This document shows, in pieces, positions 8,372 to 20,356 of a stretch of 64,000 bases of DNA; the stretch's first letter is position 1; every line of letters begins with the position of its first letter. Source of the stretch: Pseudoxanthomonas sp. YR558 (GTDB taxonomy: Bacteria; Pseudomonadota; Gammaproteobacteria; Xanthomonadales; Xanthomonadaceae); contig NZ_FPCI01000002.1 of the NCBI RefSeq assembly GCF_900116385.1, forward strand, positions 868,001-932,000, given 5' to 3'. The notes under the pieces are model-generated. The model ran no database searches and had not been told where the DNA came from. It saw only the letters and a program-made list of their open reading frames with translations. Both the position numbers and the translations under genes were made by a program.

Positions 8372-8968
8372 ATGCCGCCTTTCCTGTCCCGCCTGCTGCC
8401 CTGGAACGGCGCGATTGCCGCCTGCGTCTTCATCTTCGCCGTGCTCGGTTTTGGCTCGGCGTTGTCCGGCTATTCCCAGGTCTGGCACCCGGTCGCGGTA
8501 CTGGGCGCGAAAGGCGTGCCGCACGCGCTCGGCTTCAATCTGCTCGGCTTTGTGCTCACCGGTGTGCTCGCCGCCATCGTGGCCTTGGACCTGCGCCATC
8601 GGTTGCCTGCCGACGCGGGTTGGCCCGCCCGCCTGGGTGCGCAATTCCTGCTGTTGTCCGCCTTGGGTTTCATCAGCCTCGGCGTGCTGCCGCTGGACCC
8701 GGACGACCTGCACAACAACGCCAGCAGCCTGCACGCGACGGCCTGGCTGCTGTGGTGGGTGGCGTTCGTGCCGGGCGCCATGCTGTTCGCCTTCGGGATG
8801 CGGCGGCGGGGTGGTTGGCGTCCCATCGTGGCGGCGAGCGCGGTCGCCGCGATGGTCGTGCTGTTCAGTGCGCTGATCGCGGTTGCGCTGATGCCGGCGG
8901 GCATCGCGCAGCGGCTGGGTTACGCCGCGTGGCTGCTTTGGTTGTGCGTGGCGGCCTGGCGACGTTAG
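8372..8968 (+). CDS. DUF998 family membrane protein
   Basis: 198 aa with six predicted TM helices. The pattern GFGSALSGYSQVWHPVAVLG, a second helix pair, then GVLPLDPDDLHNNASSLHA (acidic loop with a conserved His) is typical of DUF998. Function is unknown. It is a single gene behind a terminator and converges on the amidohydrolase gene 24 nt downstream. Confidence 0.82.
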   Translation: MPPFLSRLLPWNGAIAACVFIFAVLGFGSALSGYSQVWHPVAVLGAKGVPHALGFNLLGFVLTGVLAAIVALDLRHRLPADAGWPARLGAQFLLLSALGFISLGVLPLDPDDLHNNASSLHATAWLLWWVAFVPGAMLFAFGMRRRGGWRPIVAASAVAAMVVLFSALIAVALMPAGIAQRLGYAAWLLWLCVAAWRR

Positions 8969-8992
8969 TACGCCGTCAGGCCGCGCGGCCGC

Positions 8993-10303
8993 TCACGGCT
9001 GGCGATAGACCGTGCCGTCCTTCATCACGAAGTCGACCTTCAGCACGGCGTTGATGTCCTCCACCGGATTCCCCGGCACGGCGACGATGTCCGCCCGCTT
9101 GCCGGCTTCGATCACGCCCTGGTCGTCCACGCCCAGCACCTCCGCCGCACGGATCGTCGCTGCCTGCAGGGCGTAAGCGGCCGGCATCCCGGCTTCGACC
9201 ATGTAGACGAACTCGCGCGCGTTGTCGCCGTGCGGCCCCACGCCCATGTCTGTGCCGAACGCGATCTTCACGCCGTTGCGGTAGGCCTTGCCCGCGGTTT
9301 CCTGGATCAGCGCACCGATGCGCTGGGCCTTCGGCCGCACCACGGCGGGGAAGTAGCCATCGATCTTCGCCTTTTCGGCGACGAAGCGGCCTGCCGAGAT
9401 CGTCGGTACGTACCAGGTGCCGTGCTGCTTCATCAGCCTCATCACCTCGTCGTCCATGTAGGTGCCGTGCTCGATGCTGGTCACGCCGCCCAGGATGGCG
9501 CGCTTCATGCCTTCCTTGCCGTGCGCGTGCGCCGCGACGCGGAAGCCGTAGTCGCGCGCGGTGTCGACGATCGCCTTGACTTCCTCGACGGTGAACTGTG
9601 GTGCGTCACCGGACTTGGCGTAGCTCAGGACGCCGCCGGTAGCGGTGATCTTGATGACGTCGCTGCCATCCTTGTAGCGCTGGCGTACGGCTTGGCGGGC
9701 GTCGTCGATGGAGTTGATGACGCCTTCGGTGGGCCCCGGCGGGCCCATCAGGTGCGCCAGATGGGTGTTGAAGCCGTTGGTGGGATCGGCGTGGCCGCCG
9801 GTGGTGGCGATGGAGGTGCCGGCGGCGAAGATGCGCGGGCCCTTCACGGTGCCCTGGTTCACGGCGTCACGCAGGTGCAGCGTCACCTCACCGCCTAGGT
9901 CGCGCACGCTGGTGAAGCCGGCCATCAGCGTCTTCTCGGCGTAGCCCACCGATCGGTAGGCGAAATCCACCGGATCCAGGCGGAATCCCTCCGAATAGCT
10001 CTGCGGGCTGGATTCGCCGTCCAGATGGACGTGCAGGTCGGTCCAGCCCGGTGTGCAGGTGTGATCCGCCAGGACGATCGATTCGGCATCGGCCAGCTTG
10101 GCGCGGCCGGGGATGACCTCGGCGATTCGGCCGTCGCGGACCAGGATGGTGTGCTCACCCAGGACCTTGCCGCTGCGGGCATCGAACACCCGTTCGCAAT
10201 GCAGGGCCAGCGTCGCCGGCGCAGCCGGTTCGGCAGCCCTCGCGGTCATGCAGGCGGGCAGGCCGCAAGCGGCCATGGCGAGGGCAAGGACGGTCTTGTT
10301 CAT
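8993..10303 (-). CDS. Secreted metal-dependent amidohydrolase
   Basis: 436 aa. Signal peptide 1-23 ([23 protein letters not shown]). Amidohydrolase-superfamily metal ligands are visible: HVHLD (HxH), KITATGG (probable carboxylated Lys), HAHGKEG, SIEHG and FGTDMG (final Asp). It belongs to the imidazolonepropionase-like/Xaa-Pro dipeptidase group (Sgx-type carboxypeptidases), which often cleave C-terminal amino acids from small peptides or amides. The export signal makes a periplasmic or extracellular role likely. The substrate is not predictable. AGGGG precedes ATG 10303. It is divergent from leuS. Confidence 0.88.
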   Translation of the reverse strand: MNKTVLALAMAACGLPACMTARAAEPAAPATLALHCERVFDARSGKVLGEHTILVRDGRIAEVIPGRAKLADAESIVLADHTCTPGWTDLHVHLDGESSPQSYSEGFRLDPVDFAYRSVGYAEKTLMAGFTSVRDLGGEVTLHLRDAVNQGTVKGPRIFAAGTSIATTGGHADPTNGFNTHLAHLMGPPGPTEGVINSIDDARQAVRQRYKDGSDVIKITATGGVLSYAKSGDAPQFTVEEVKAIVDTARDYGFRVAAHAHGKEGMKRAILGGVTSIEHGTYMDDEVMRLMKQHGTWYVPTISAGRFVAEKAKIDGYFPAVVRPKAQRIGALIQETAGKAYRNGVKIAFGTDMGVGPHGDNAREFVYMVEAGMPAAYALQAATIRAAEVLGVDDQGVIEAGKRADIVAVPGNPVEDINAVLKVDFVMKDGTVYRQP

Positions 10304-10391
10304 CTGGGATCCCCTGTTTCGACCCCGTCATGCTAACCGGTGGCATGGCGGGTCATGGTGCGCTGCGGTACCCTTGGCGGCTTTGCCGTAG

Positions 10392-13043
<2,652 letters not shown>

Positions 13044-13048
13044 GGATG

Positions 13049-13065
13049 GGCGCCGGCGGCGCCTT
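13049..13065 (+). terminator. Possible weak terminator after leuS
   Basis: GGCGCC (13049-13054) and GGCGCC (13058-13063) can pair around GGC, followed by only two T. The 3-nt loop and poor U tract make this at best an attenuator. Confidence 0.3.
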
Positions 13066-13133
13066 GCCTCCATGTTCACCTGCGGGCGGGCTACGCTATT
13101 GCCGCCCATGACGGCCTCGTCCAGACTTCGCCC

Positions 13134-13679
13134 ATGACCCGATTCCGCCTGCCGTTGCTCCTCGCCGCCCTGTTCCTGCTGGCCGGCTGTGGCTTCCACC
13201 TGCGCAACCAGATCGCGTTGCCGGCCGACCTGGGGCCGGTCAGGGTGGTGGGCGCAACGACCTCCTACAGCGCGCTGGTCACCAGCCTCTCGCGCGGCCT
13301 GCAAGCCGCCGGCGCGACGCTCGCGGCGCCGATCGGCGAAGACGAAGATCCTGCTGCCGGCGAACAGGTCGCCACGCTGCGGATCACGTCCGAACGGTGG
13401 GGCGACCTGCCGATCGCGGTCGATCAGTTCGGTCGCGCACAGGAATTCAGCCTGCGCTACGCGGTCGTATTCGCCTTCACGAGGGCGGACGGAACCGACC
13501 TGGTGCCACAGCAAGTGGTCGAACTCTCGCGCGACTACGTGTCGCCGCCGCAGGACGCCACCGGCACGACCACCGAGCGCGAAGTGTTGGCCGAAGAGCT
13601 GCGCCGCGAGATGGCGGCGTCGATCCTGCGGCGCGTCGATGGCGTGGTGCGTTCCGGCCCGGTAAACACGGCGCCCTGA
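13134..13679 (+). CDS. lptE: LPS-assembly lipoprotein LptE
   Basis: 181 aa. Lipoprotein signal with lipobox LLAGC, lipidated Cys19, followed by GFHLRNQIALP, the classical LptE (RlpB) opening. LptE plugs the LptD barrel in the outer membrane and delivers LPS to the surface. It sits between leuS and holA as in E. coli. Its stop overlaps the holA start by one base (TGATG). Confidence 0.95.
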   Translation: MTRFRLPLLLAALFLLAGCGFHLRNQIALPADLGPVRVVGATTSYSALVTSLSRGLQAAGATLAAPIGEDEDPAAGEQVATLRITSERWGDLPIAVDQFGRAQEFSLRYAVVFAFTRADGTDLVPQQVVELSRDYVSPPQDATGTTTEREVLAEELRREMAASILRRVDGVVRSGPVNTAP

Positions 13680-14713
13680 TGGAGCTCAAGCCGGAACAGC
13701 TGGCCGCGCGTGGCGCGTCCGAGCCGTTGCATCCGGTCTACCTGATCGCCGGTCCCGAAGTCCTGCGCGTGCTCGAAGCCGCCGACGCGGTGCGGGCCCA
13801 GGCGCGCGCGCAGGGTATCGGCGAGCGTGAAGTGTTCGATGCCGACGGTCGCGATTTCGACTGGGGCCAGCTCGATGCCAGTTTCAACGCGCCGAGCCTA
13901 TTCAGTGCGCGGCGCTTGGTGGAAGTGCGCTTGCCTGGTGGAAAACCGGGCAAGGAGGGCGGCGAGGTCATTTCCGCTTTCTGCGCCAATCCGCCGCCGG
14001 ACGTGGTGCTGCTGATCACCGCTGGCGAATGGGGCAAGGCCTACCAGGGCAAGTGGAGCGATGCCATCGCGCGGGTCGGCGTGATCGCCGTGGCGTGGGC
14101 CATCAAGCCGCACGAGCTGCCGGGCTGGATCGAGAGCCGTTTGCGCAGCAAGGGCCTGCGCGCCGACCGCGACGCCGTGCAGCTGCTGGCCGAGCGCGTC
14201 GAAGGCAACCTGCTCGCCGCCGCGCAGGAGATCGACAAGCTCGCGTTGCTCAGCGACGGACAGGTGCTCGACGCCGACCGCATGGAGGCGCTGGTCGCCA
14301 ACGCAGCGCGCTACGACGTGTTCCGCCTGACCGACGCCGTGCTGGCGGGGCAGGGCGCACAGGTCTCGCGCATCCTCGCGGGCCTGCGCGCCGAAGGGGA
14401 TGTGGTCGCTGGCCTGATGCCGATGATCGTCAAGGAACTGCTACGCACCGCCACGCTGGCGCGCGTGCAGGCCGGTGGCGGCAATCTCGCCGCCGAGATG
14501 AAGGCGCAGGGCATCTGGGAAGCGAAGCAGGCGCCGTTCAAGCGCGCGCTGCAGCGGCATGCCTCGCCCGCGCGCTGGGACCGCTTCGTCGCCGAGGCCT
14601 CGAAGATCGATCGCACCGCGAAAGGACGCGGCGAGGGCGATGTCTGGGTGGCGCTGGAGCGCTTGCTGCTGGCCATTGCCGAGGCCAAGGCCGTGCGGTT
14701 GTTGGTGGCCTGA
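13679..14713 (+). CDS. holA: DNA polymerase III subunit delta
   Basis: 344 aa. The first Met is at 13679, sharing its A with the lptE stop; an upstream in-frame ATG lies inside lptE and is not credible. Recognisable HolA stretches are HPVYLIAGPEVLRVLEAADAV, SLFSARRLVEVRLP and NLLAAAQEIDKLALLSDGQ. Delta opens the beta clamp within the clamp-loader complex. It is followed by nadD after 12 nt. Confidence 0.95.
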   Translation: MELKPEQLAARGASEPLHPVYLIAGPEVLRVLEAADAVRAQARAQGIGEREVFDADGRDFDWGQLDASFNAPSLFSARRLVEVRLPGGKPGKEGGEVISAFCANPPPDVVLLITAGEWGKAYQGKWSDAIARVGVIAVAWAIKPHELPGWIESRLRSKGLRADRDAVQLLAERVEGNLLAAAQEIDKLALLSDGQVLDADRMEALVANAARYDVFRLTDAVLAGQGAQVSRILAGLRAEGDVVAGLMPMIVKELLRTATLARVQAGGGNLAAEMKAQGIWEAKQAPFKRALQRHASPARWDRFVAEASKIDRTAKGRGEGDVWVALERLLLAIAEAKAVRLLVA

Positions 14714-14725
14714 CGGGCGCGCCGG

Positions 14726-15403
14726 ATGCTGCAGCTCTTCTACGGCGGCACGTTCGACCCCATCCATAACGGACACCTGGCCATCGCGCGCGCCGCGCGC
14801 GATGAACTGCGCGTGCCGGTGCGCCTGATGCCCGCCGCGGACCCGCCGCATCGCGCGCCGCCAGGTGCCAGCGCGCAGCAGCGAGCGCACCTGCTCGACC
14901 TTGCGGTGGAGGACGAAGCCGGCCTCTGCGTGGACCGGCGTGAGTTGCTCCGGGCCGAACGTATGCCGGAGGCCCGCTCCTACACCGTCGACACGCTGCA
15001 CGAACTGCGTGCCGAACAGGGCGACGCGGTGCCGCTAGCCCTGTTGATCGGGGCGGACAGCCTGCTGGGCTTGCCGACCTGGCGGGAATGGCATTCGTTG
15101 TTCGGCCTGGCGCACTTCGTCGTCGCCGACCGGCCGGGCAGCCCCCTGGATGACGGTTTGCCGGCCGAACTCGCCGATGCACTTTTGTCGCGTTGGACGT
15201 CCTCACCCGAAGCGTTGGGCAGTGCGCCGTCCGGCCTGCTGTACCGGCTGAGCCACCCGCTGCAACCGGAATCGGCTACCGAGATCCGCCGCCGGATCGC
15301 GACGGGGGACGCCTGGCGACACCTGGTCCCCGGGCGCGTGGCGGTCGCCATCGCCGACGAAAGGCTCTACCTGGAACGGGCCGCCACGCCGGGTCCGCTA
15401 TAA
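14726..15403 (+). CDS. nadD: Nicotinate-nucleotide adenylyltransferase
   Basis: 225 aa. Nucleotidyltransferase motif [11 protein letters not shown] (7-17) with the HxGH signature, and the second signature [14 protein letters not shown] near the C-terminus. It converts nicotinate mononucleotide and ATP to deamido-NAD in NAD synthesis. The TAA stop lies inside the TATAAT -10 of the next gene. Confidence 0.96.
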   Translation: MLQLFYGGTFDPIHNGHLAIARAARDELRVPVRLMPAADPPHRAPPGASAQQRAHLLDLAVEDEAGLCVDRRELLRAERMPEARSYTVDTLHELRAEQGDAVPLALLIGADSLLGLPTWREWHSLFGLAHFVVADRPGSPLDDGLPAELADALLSRWTSSPEALGSAPSGLLYRLSHPLQPESATEIRRRIATGDAWRHLVPGRVAVAIADERLYLERAATPGPL

Positions 15404-15404
15404 T
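15399..15404 (+). promoter_or_regulatory. -10 box TATAAT of rsfS, overlapping the nadD stop
   Basis: A perfect TATAAT whose TAA is the nadD stop codon. Predicted start at about 15411, giving a leader of about 24 nt with GGAG at 15419-15422 ahead of the TTG start. No convincing -35. It gives rsfS-rlmH an option of expression apart from nadD. Confidence 0.55.
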
Positions 15405-15434
15405 CCCGTCCGTACCTCCGGAGCCACCAAGCCT

Positions 15435-15851
15435 TTGTCCAGCCAAGCCCACGTCATCAAGACCCGCCTGCCCAGCCCGCCCCCGGCCCTGCCGGACCTG
15501 CTCGCCACGGTGCACGCCGCGGTCCAGGAGCTGAAAGCCAAGGATGTCGTCGAGATCGACGTGCGCGGCAAGTCCAGCGTCGCCGACTACCTCGTCATCG
15601 CCTCCGGCACGTCGACGCGCCACGTGAAGTCGATCGCCGACGAAGTGGTGAAGTTCGCCAAGAAGCTGGACGTCATGCCGCTGGGCGTGGAAGGCGAGCG
15701 TGAGGCCGAATGGGTGCTCGTGGACCTGGGCGACGTCATCGTCCACGTCATGCTGCCCCGCGTGCGCGAGTTCTACGCGCTGGAGCGCCTGTGGACGGTC
15801 GGCGACCAGCCACCGGAAGACATCGAGACCGCCGACGAATCGCGTCTCTGA
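15435..15851 (+). CDS. rsfS: Ribosome silencing factor
   Basis: 138 aa, starting at TTG 15435. Core RsfS/Iojap motifs are [36 protein letters not shown] and [20 protein letters not shown]. RsfS binds L14 (uL14) on the 50S subunit and blocks subunit joining in starvation. An N-terminal extension ([16 protein letters not shown]) precedes the conserved domain, as in other Xanthomonadaceae, which supports the TTG start. It is followed by rlmH. Confidence 0.93.
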   Translation: MSSQAHVIKTRLPSPPPALPDLLATVHAAVQELKAKDVVEIDVRGKSSVADYLVIASGTSTRHVKSIADEVVKFAKKLDVMPLGVEGEREAEWVLVDLGDVIVHVMLPRVREFYALERLWTVGDQPPEDIETADESRL

Positions 15852-15914
15852 GCGATTCCTCCGGATCTCGTAGCGAAGGCGCCGGAGGGCGCCTTCGTCG
15901 TTTCCGGCGCCCGC

Positions 15915-15920
15915 TATCAT
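15915..15920 (+). promoter_or_regulatory. -10 element giving a leaderless rlmH transcript
   Basis: TATCAT (5 of 6 to consensus) followed by 6 nt and the ATG at 15927; the predicted +1 is the A of ATG. No -35 of quality is seen. Confidence 0.45.
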
Positions 15921-15926
15921 GACGCG

Positions 15927-16397
15927 ATGAAATGCCGTCTCATCGCTACCGGCGAGCGCGCGCCCAGTTGGGTCGCCCAAGGCTTCGCCGAATACCAGAA
16001 GCGGTTGTCGCACTGGCTGCCGTTCGAGCTTGTCGAGATCGAGCCGGGACTTCGCGGCAAAGGCCGCGACCCGCAGCGCGCGATCGAGGACGAAGGCAAA
16101 CGCGTGCTCGCGGCGCTGCCGAAGAACGCGCACATCGTTGCGCTGGAAGTCACCGGTAAACCTTATTCGTCGGAACAGCTCGCGCAGCGACTGGAACACT
16201 GGCGCACGCTGGGGCGCGACATCGCGCTGCTGATCGGCGGGCCTGAAGGCCATGCGCCCGATGTGGTCGCCGCGGCACACGAGAAGTGGTCGCTCAGTCC
16301 GCTGACGCTGCCGCACATGCTGGTGCGGCTGGTGGTGGCCGAACAGGTATATCGCGCGGCCGCCATGCTCGCCAACCATCCTTACCACCGCGCCTGA
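15927..16397 (+). CDS. rlmH: 23S rRNA pseudouridine-1915 N3-methyltransferase
   Basis: 156 aa, full-length SPOUT methyltransferase. Motifs: MKCRLIATGERAPSWV, the SAM knot LLIGGPEGH and the C-terminal SLSPLTLPHMLVRLVVAEQVYRA. It methylates pseudouridine 1915 in helix 69 of 23S rRNA on assembled 70S ribosomes. It is paired with rsfS as in most proteobacteria and ends the operon at a strong terminator. Confidence 0.97.
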   Translation: MKCRLIATGERAPSWVAQGFAEYQKRLSHWLPFELVEIEPGLRGKGRDPQRAIEDEGKRVLAALPKNAHIVALEVTGKPYSSEQLAQRLEHWRTLGRDIALLIGGPEGHAPDVVAAAHEKWSLSPLTLPHMLVRLVVAEQVYRAAAMLANHPYHRA

Positions 16398-16414
16398 ATC
16401 CATCGGCGCAAATA

Positions 16415-16440
16415 GAAAGCCCGCCTTCCGGCGGGCTTTC
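16415..16440. terminator. Bidirectional terminator between rlmH and tonB
   Basis: Perfect 11-bp stem (16415-16425 with 16430-16440), loop TTCC. The arms begin with GAAA and end in TTTC, so both strands carry short U runs. It serves the convergent rlmH and TonB genes. Confidence 0.85.
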
Positions 16441-16459
16441 TGCTTTCACATGCGACGCA

Positions 16460-17119
16460 TCACTGCAGGCTGAAAGCGATCGGCACCAGGCCGTAGGCCT
16501 GCACCGCCTGCCCGTTCTGCATGGCGGGCTTGAAACGCCAGGTCTTCAGCACGTGCTGGAGCGCCGCCTTGTCCAGGTTGCGGTTGCCGCTGCTGCTCTC
16601 GACCGTCACGCTGACGGGCGAGCCATCGACATCGACGAGCACGCGCAGCATCACCGTGCCCTGCACGCCGTTGCGCAGTTCGTTGATCGGGTATCGGGGC
16701 GAGGTGGCACGGACGTATTCCAGCGTCGCCGAGGGCAGTGGGCCAGTGACGACGGGGCCGGCGATGTCGCCGGCGTCGACCACCGCATGCTCGACGGCGG
16801 GCAGGTTGCCGCCTTCGACGATCACGGGGGTATCGACGACTGGCGTGATCGTGGTGGGCGTCGGCGTGACCACCGGCTTCGGCTCGACGCGTTTGACGAT
16901 CTGCTGCTCCTTGATCTCGACGACCTCGGGCGGGGGCGGATCCTTCTCGATCCACCGGACCACGGGTTTGGGATCTGCCACGGCCTGCAACTGCGGCGCG
17001 GCCATGGGGGCGAGCAACATCAGGAGGGCGACCGCGTGGACCGCGATGGCGGCGGCGAAGGCGGCAATGCGACCGAAATCGATGCGGTTGTCGGAACCGT
17101 GGGGTAGTGCGCGAACCAT
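16460..17119 (-). CDS. TonB-family energy transducer, orphan
   Basis: 219 aa. An N-terminal anchor helix (about 19-40, IAAFAAAIAVHAVALLMLLA), a Pro/Glu/Lys-rich periplasmic spacer (DPPPPEVVEIKEQQIVKRVE then TPTPTT) and a C-terminal TonB domain (SPRYPINELRNGVQGTVMLR, TWRFKPAMQNG). It couples inner-membrane proton motive force to outer-membrane receptors. No exbB or exbD is adjacent, so it must borrow them. ATG 17119 is fixed by an AGGAGG 6 nt upstream; the frame is open 33 codons further without a good start. Confidence 0.92.
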   Translation of the reverse strand: MVRALPHGSDNRIDFGRIAAFAAAIAVHAVALLMLLAPMAAPQLQAVADPKPVVRWIEKDPPPPEVVEIKEQQIVKRVEPKPVVTPTPTTITPVVDTPVIVEGGNLPAVEHAVVDAGDIAGPVVTGPLPSATLEYVRATSPRYPINELRNGVQGTVMLRVLVDVDGSPVSVTVESSSGNRNLDKAALQHVLKTWRFKPAMQNGQAVQAYGLVPIAFSLQ

Positions 17120-17282
17120 GATCCACCTCCTGAGGGCTGTGAACGGAACAACGCTCGGCCGCGAAGAGTGGGGTTGCAACGTCCCCGCGCCGCAAGCCCA
17201 GACTGTACTCCGCCGCACGTTGGCTGCAAGAGGGGAGGGCTTCGACCTTGGGCGTAGGCCGGGGGACCCACCGCCAACGCAA

Positions 17283-17304
17283 ACGGCGCCCCGGAGGGCG
17301 CCGT
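17283..17304 (-). terminator. Terminator after the SIMPL gene
   Basis: 9-bp perfect stem (17283-17291 with 17296-17304), loop CGGA, followed on the minus strand by TTTG. The short U run makes it moderate. Confidence 0.65.
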
Positions 17305-17326
17305 CTGGGGTGTTGCGTGACCGGGC

Positions 17327-18070
17327 TTACTTGCCCAGTTCGAACACTACGTCCAGGTTGACCGAGACCGTGGTTTCGCCCGGCGAGACCGGCGGCGCGC
17401 CGCCGGCGTCGCGGGCCTCCATCTTGGCCATCGCCATCATCGGGACCGGACGGAAGCCGCCATTGCCCTCGGAAATGCTGACGATCCGGCGCACTTTCAG
17501 GCCCAGCGACTTCGCATAGGTCTCGGCGCGGCCCTGGGCCTTCTTCAGCGCGGCCAAGCGGGCCTCGTCGTAGACCGGTTCCGGGTTGTCGATCTCGAAG
17601 CTCGGGCCGTTGATCTGGTTGGCGCCCACACCGGCCAGCGCATCCAGCACCTTGCCCAGCTTGGCGATGTCGCGGACCTTCACGCTGACCGTGTTGTTGG
17701 CCTGGTAGCCGGTGATCTTCGGGGCCTCGTTCTCGGCGTAGCGGTACTGCGGGTTGAGACTGATCCCGCTGGTCTGCACGTCCTTGTCGGCGATGCCGGC
17801 GGCCTTGATGGCCGCGACCACCTTCGCCATCTGCTCGCTGTTCTGGCGCATGGCGGTATTGCCGTCCACGGCCTGGGTGACGACGCCAGCGGAGATCGTG
17901 GCGATGTCCGGCACGCGCGACGCCTCGGCCTGCGCCGACACGTTGAGCAGGGTGCCGTCGGACGGGATCGCGTAGGCGGGGGCGGTCTGGGCGTGGCTGG
18001 TCATGGCGGCAGTGGTTCCCAGGGACAGGGTGAGGGCGAGCAGCAGCGGGCGGATCAGGGGCAGACGCAT
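17327..18070 (-). CDS. Periplasmic SIMPL-domain (DUF541) protein
   Basis: 247 aa. ATG 18070 follows AGGAG and gives a signal peptide (LIRPLLLALTLSLG to AMTSHAQ). The SIMPL/DUF541 domain covers the rest: LLNVSAQAEASRVPDIATIS, a central QTSGISLNPQYRY and KVRRIVSISEGN. Proteins of this family (E. coli YggE) are periplasmic, linked to oxidative-stress tolerance, and form large oligomers in some species. The precise role is unknown. It is a single gene, divergent from maf. Confidence 0.88.
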   Translation of the reverse strand: MRLPLIRPLLLALTLSLGTTAAMTSHAQTAPAYAIPSDGTLLNVSAQAEASRVPDIATISAGVVTQAVDGNTAMRQNSEQMAKVVAAIKAAGIADKDVQTSGISLNPQYRYAENEAPKITGYQANNTVSVKVRDIAKLGKVLDALAGVGANQINGPSFEIDNPEPVYDEARLAALKKAQGRAETYAKSLGLKVRRIVSISEGNGGFRPVPMMAMAKMEARDAGGAPPVSPGETTVSVNLDVVFELGK

Positions 18071-18219
18071 GGGATCTCCTTTTCGTGATTCGGGTGATGG
18101 AGCACCCGGTCGTCGTCGACGCGCAAGGGTGTTCACGATGACATGAACGGGTCGTGATCTACGGCAGGGTTAGGCATGGCGGCCCCGCATCAGGACCCAT
18201 TCAGTCAGGTGCCGCGGGT

Positions 18220-18225
18220 TATTCT
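18220..18225 (+). promoter_or_regulatory. -10-like element giving a leaderless maf transcript
   Basis: TATTCT, then 6 nt, then ATG at 18232. The predicted +1 is the A of ATG, and there is no Shine-Dalgarno. Match to consensus is only 4 of 6. Confidence 0.35.
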
Positions 18226-18231
18226 TCTTCG

Positions 18232-18831
18232 ATGCTCTACCTGGCCTCCCAATCCCCCCGCCGTGCCGAACTGCTGACCCGCCTGGGCTTCGTGTTCGGA
18301 CGGATCGATCTCGACATCCCCGAACACCGCCAGCCCGGCGAACCGGCCATCGACTACGTGCGCCGTGTGGCTCGTGAGAAGGCGGGTGCCGGCCTGCTGA
18401 AGGTCGTGGCCACGCCCGGCGCGGTCGTGCTGGGGGCGGACACCGAGGTCATCCTGGGCGACGAGGTGTTCGGCAAGCCTGCCGACGAACTCGAGGCTGC
18501 CGCCATGCTGCGCCGGCTCTCCGGCCGCACCCATCAGGCCGTCTCGGCGGTATCGGTGGTCAGCGCCGGCCGCGAAGCGCAGGCCCTGGTGGTCACGGAG
18601 GTCAGCTTCGCCGAGCTCGACGATGCCGAGATCGCGGCGTACGTCGCCAGCGGCGAAGCGATAGGCAAGGCCGGCGCCTATGGCATCCAGGGGCGCGCCG
18701 AGCAGTTCGTCACCCGCTTGGCCGGCAGCTACTCGGCGGTGATGGGCCTGCCCCTGCACGAGACCGCGAAGCTGCTGCGCGAATTCGGCATCCACCCGTC
18801 GCCGGCCACGGCCGCCCACGCCACAGCCTGA
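18232..18831 (+). CDS. maf: Maf-type nucleoside triphosphate pyrophosphatase
   Basis: 199 aa. The Maf signature [16 protein letters not shown] is at the very N-terminus, then [16 protein letters not shown] and a C-terminal [16 protein letters not shown]. The [11 protein letters not shown] form and its place before rng match YhdE, the dTTP/UTP pyrophosphatase subfamily that clears nucleotides and can inhibit cell division. A start 26 codons earlier is open but would include non-conserved residues. Confidence 0.92.
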   Translation: MLYLASQSPRRAELLTRLGFVFGRIDLDIPEHRQPGEPAIDYVRRVAREKAGAGLLKVVATPGAVVLGADTEVILGDEVFGKPADELEAAAMLRRLSGRTHQAVSAVSVVSAGREAQALVVTEVSFAELDDAEIAAYVASGEAIGKAGAYGIQGRAEQFVTRLAGSYSAVMGLPLHETAKLLREFGIHPSPATAAHATA

Positions 18832-18844
18832 GGGAAGGACCCCG

Positions 18845-20332
18845 ATGTCGGAAGAAATCCTGGTCAACGTCACCCCGCGCGAGACCCGCGTCGCGGTGAT
18901 CGAAAACGGCATGCTGCAGGAACTGCACATCGAGCGCGGCTGGCGTCGCGGGGTGGTGGGCAACATCTACAAGGGCAAGGTGCAGCGGGTGATGCCGGGC
19001 ATGCAGGCCGCATTCGTCGAAGTGGGCCTGGAACGCGCCGCGTTCCTGCACGCCAACGACATCGTGCGGTCTTCGCCGGGCGCCGTCGTCGAAGGCGAAG
19101 AGGCACCGATGCCCGCGCCGCCGCCGGCACCGATCATGGATCTGCTTCGCGACGGCCAGGACATCGTCGTGCAAGTGGTGAAGGACCCGATTGGCAGCAA
19201 GGGCGCGCGCCTGACCACGCAGATCAGCATCCCGTCGCGTTACCTGGTGCTGCTGCCGCAGTCCAAGGTGATCGGGGTGTCCGCGCGCATCGAGGACGAA
19301 GCCGAGCGCCATCGCCTCAAGCAGGTCGTCACCGAACTCGCCGGTCTGCACGGCGGCCACGGTTACATCATCCGCACCAATGCCGAAGGCCAGCCGGCCG
19401 AGGCGCTGGCCGAGGACATCGCCTATCTGTCGCGCGTCTGGAACGTGGTCGAACGCCGCGGCCGCGAATCGCCCTCGTGCAGTGTCCTGTACGAAGACCT
19501 CAGCCTGCCGCTGCGCGCCGTGCGCGACCTGATCCGCAAGGACGTGGAGAAGGTGAAGGTCGATTCGAAGGAAACCCACGAGCGGCTGCAGGCCTTCGTC
19601 GCCAAGTACATGCCGGTGCTGGCGGAGCGCATCGAACTCTACGCCGGCGAGCGCCCCATCTTCGATCTGTACGGGGTCGAGGACGAAATCGGCCGCGCGC
19701 TGGACAAGCAGGTGCCGCTGAAGTCCGGCGGCTACCTGGTGATCGACCAGACCGAGGCGATGACGACGGTCGACGTGAACACCGGTTCGTTCCTCGGCCA
19801 ACGCAACCTCGAAGAAACCGTCTACCGCACCAACCTGGAGGCTGCCCAGGCGGTCGCTCGTCAACTGCGGCTGCGCAACCTGGGCGGCATCATCATCATC
19901 GACTTCATCGACATGACCGATCCGGAGCATCGCCGCCAGGTGCTGCGCACGCTGGAGAAGTCGCTGGCGAAGGACCATGCCAAGACCACGGTGTACGAGT
20001 TCTCGCCGTTGGGCCTGGTGGAGATGACGCGCAAGCGCACGGTGGAAAGCCTGGCGCGCCAGCTGTCCGAGCCGTGTCCGGAGTGCAGCGGTCGCGGCAG
20101 CATCAAGACCGCCGAGACGGTCACCTACGAGATCTTCCGCGAGATCACCCGCGCGGTGCGTCAGTTCGAAGCGGCGCGCCTGCTGGTGATCGCGTCACCG
20201 AAAGTGGTGGCGCGGATCACCGACGAGGAATCCGCCGCGGTGGCCGAGCTGGAGGAATTCCTTGGCAAGTCGATCCGCTTCCAGGCGGACGAGCAGTATC
20301 TGCAGGAGCAGTTCGATGTCGTGCTGCTCTGA
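18845..20332 (+). CDS. rng: Ribonuclease G
   Basis: 495 aa. RNase E/G catalytic core: S1 domain near residues 35-125, catalytic Asp310 (VDVNTG) and Asp353 (IDFIDM), spaced 43 as in RNase E, and the zinc-link Cys411 and Cys414 (CPECSGRG). It processes the 5' end of 16S rRNA and degrades mRNAs. It lacks the long C-terminal scaffold of RNase E. AAGGA precedes the ATG; maf is 13 nt upstream and yhdP 24 nt downstream, as in E. coli. Confidence 0.97.
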   Translation: MSEEILVNVTPRETRVAVIENGMLQELHIERGWRRGVVGNIYKGKVQRVMPGMQAAFVEVGLERAAFLHANDIVRSSPGAVVEGEEAPMPAPPPAPIMDLLRDGQDIVVQVVKDPIGSKGARLTTQISIPSRYLVLLPQSKVIGVSARIEDEAERHRLKQVVTELAGLHGGHGYIIRTNAEGQPAEALAEDIAYLSRVWNVVERRGRESPSCSVLYEDLSLPLRAVRDLIRKDVEKVKVDSKETHERLQAFVAKYMPVLAERIELYAGERPIFDLYGVEDEIGRALDKQVPLKSGGYLVIDQTEAMTTVDVNTGSFLGQRNLEETVYRTNLEAAQAVARQLRLRNLGGIIIIDFIDMTDPEHRRQVLRTLEKSLAKDHAKTTVYEFSPLGLVEMTRKRTVESLARQLSEPCPECSGRGSIKTAETVTYEIFREITRAVRQFEAARLLVIASPKVVARITDEESAAVAELEEFLGKSIRFQADEQYLQEQFDVVLL

Positions 20333-20356
20333 CGCACGGAGCGGGGCGCGCCGCTG

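Noticed and set aside
13091-13110. TATTG-type -10 just before an ATG at 13108 ahead of lptE
   Set aside because: That ATG is out of frame with lptE and opens no useful frame; lptE clearly starts at 13134.
13397-13678. N-terminal extension of holA back into lptE
   Set aside because: The conserved HolA start is at 13679, and the extension is an out-of-frame reading of lptE.
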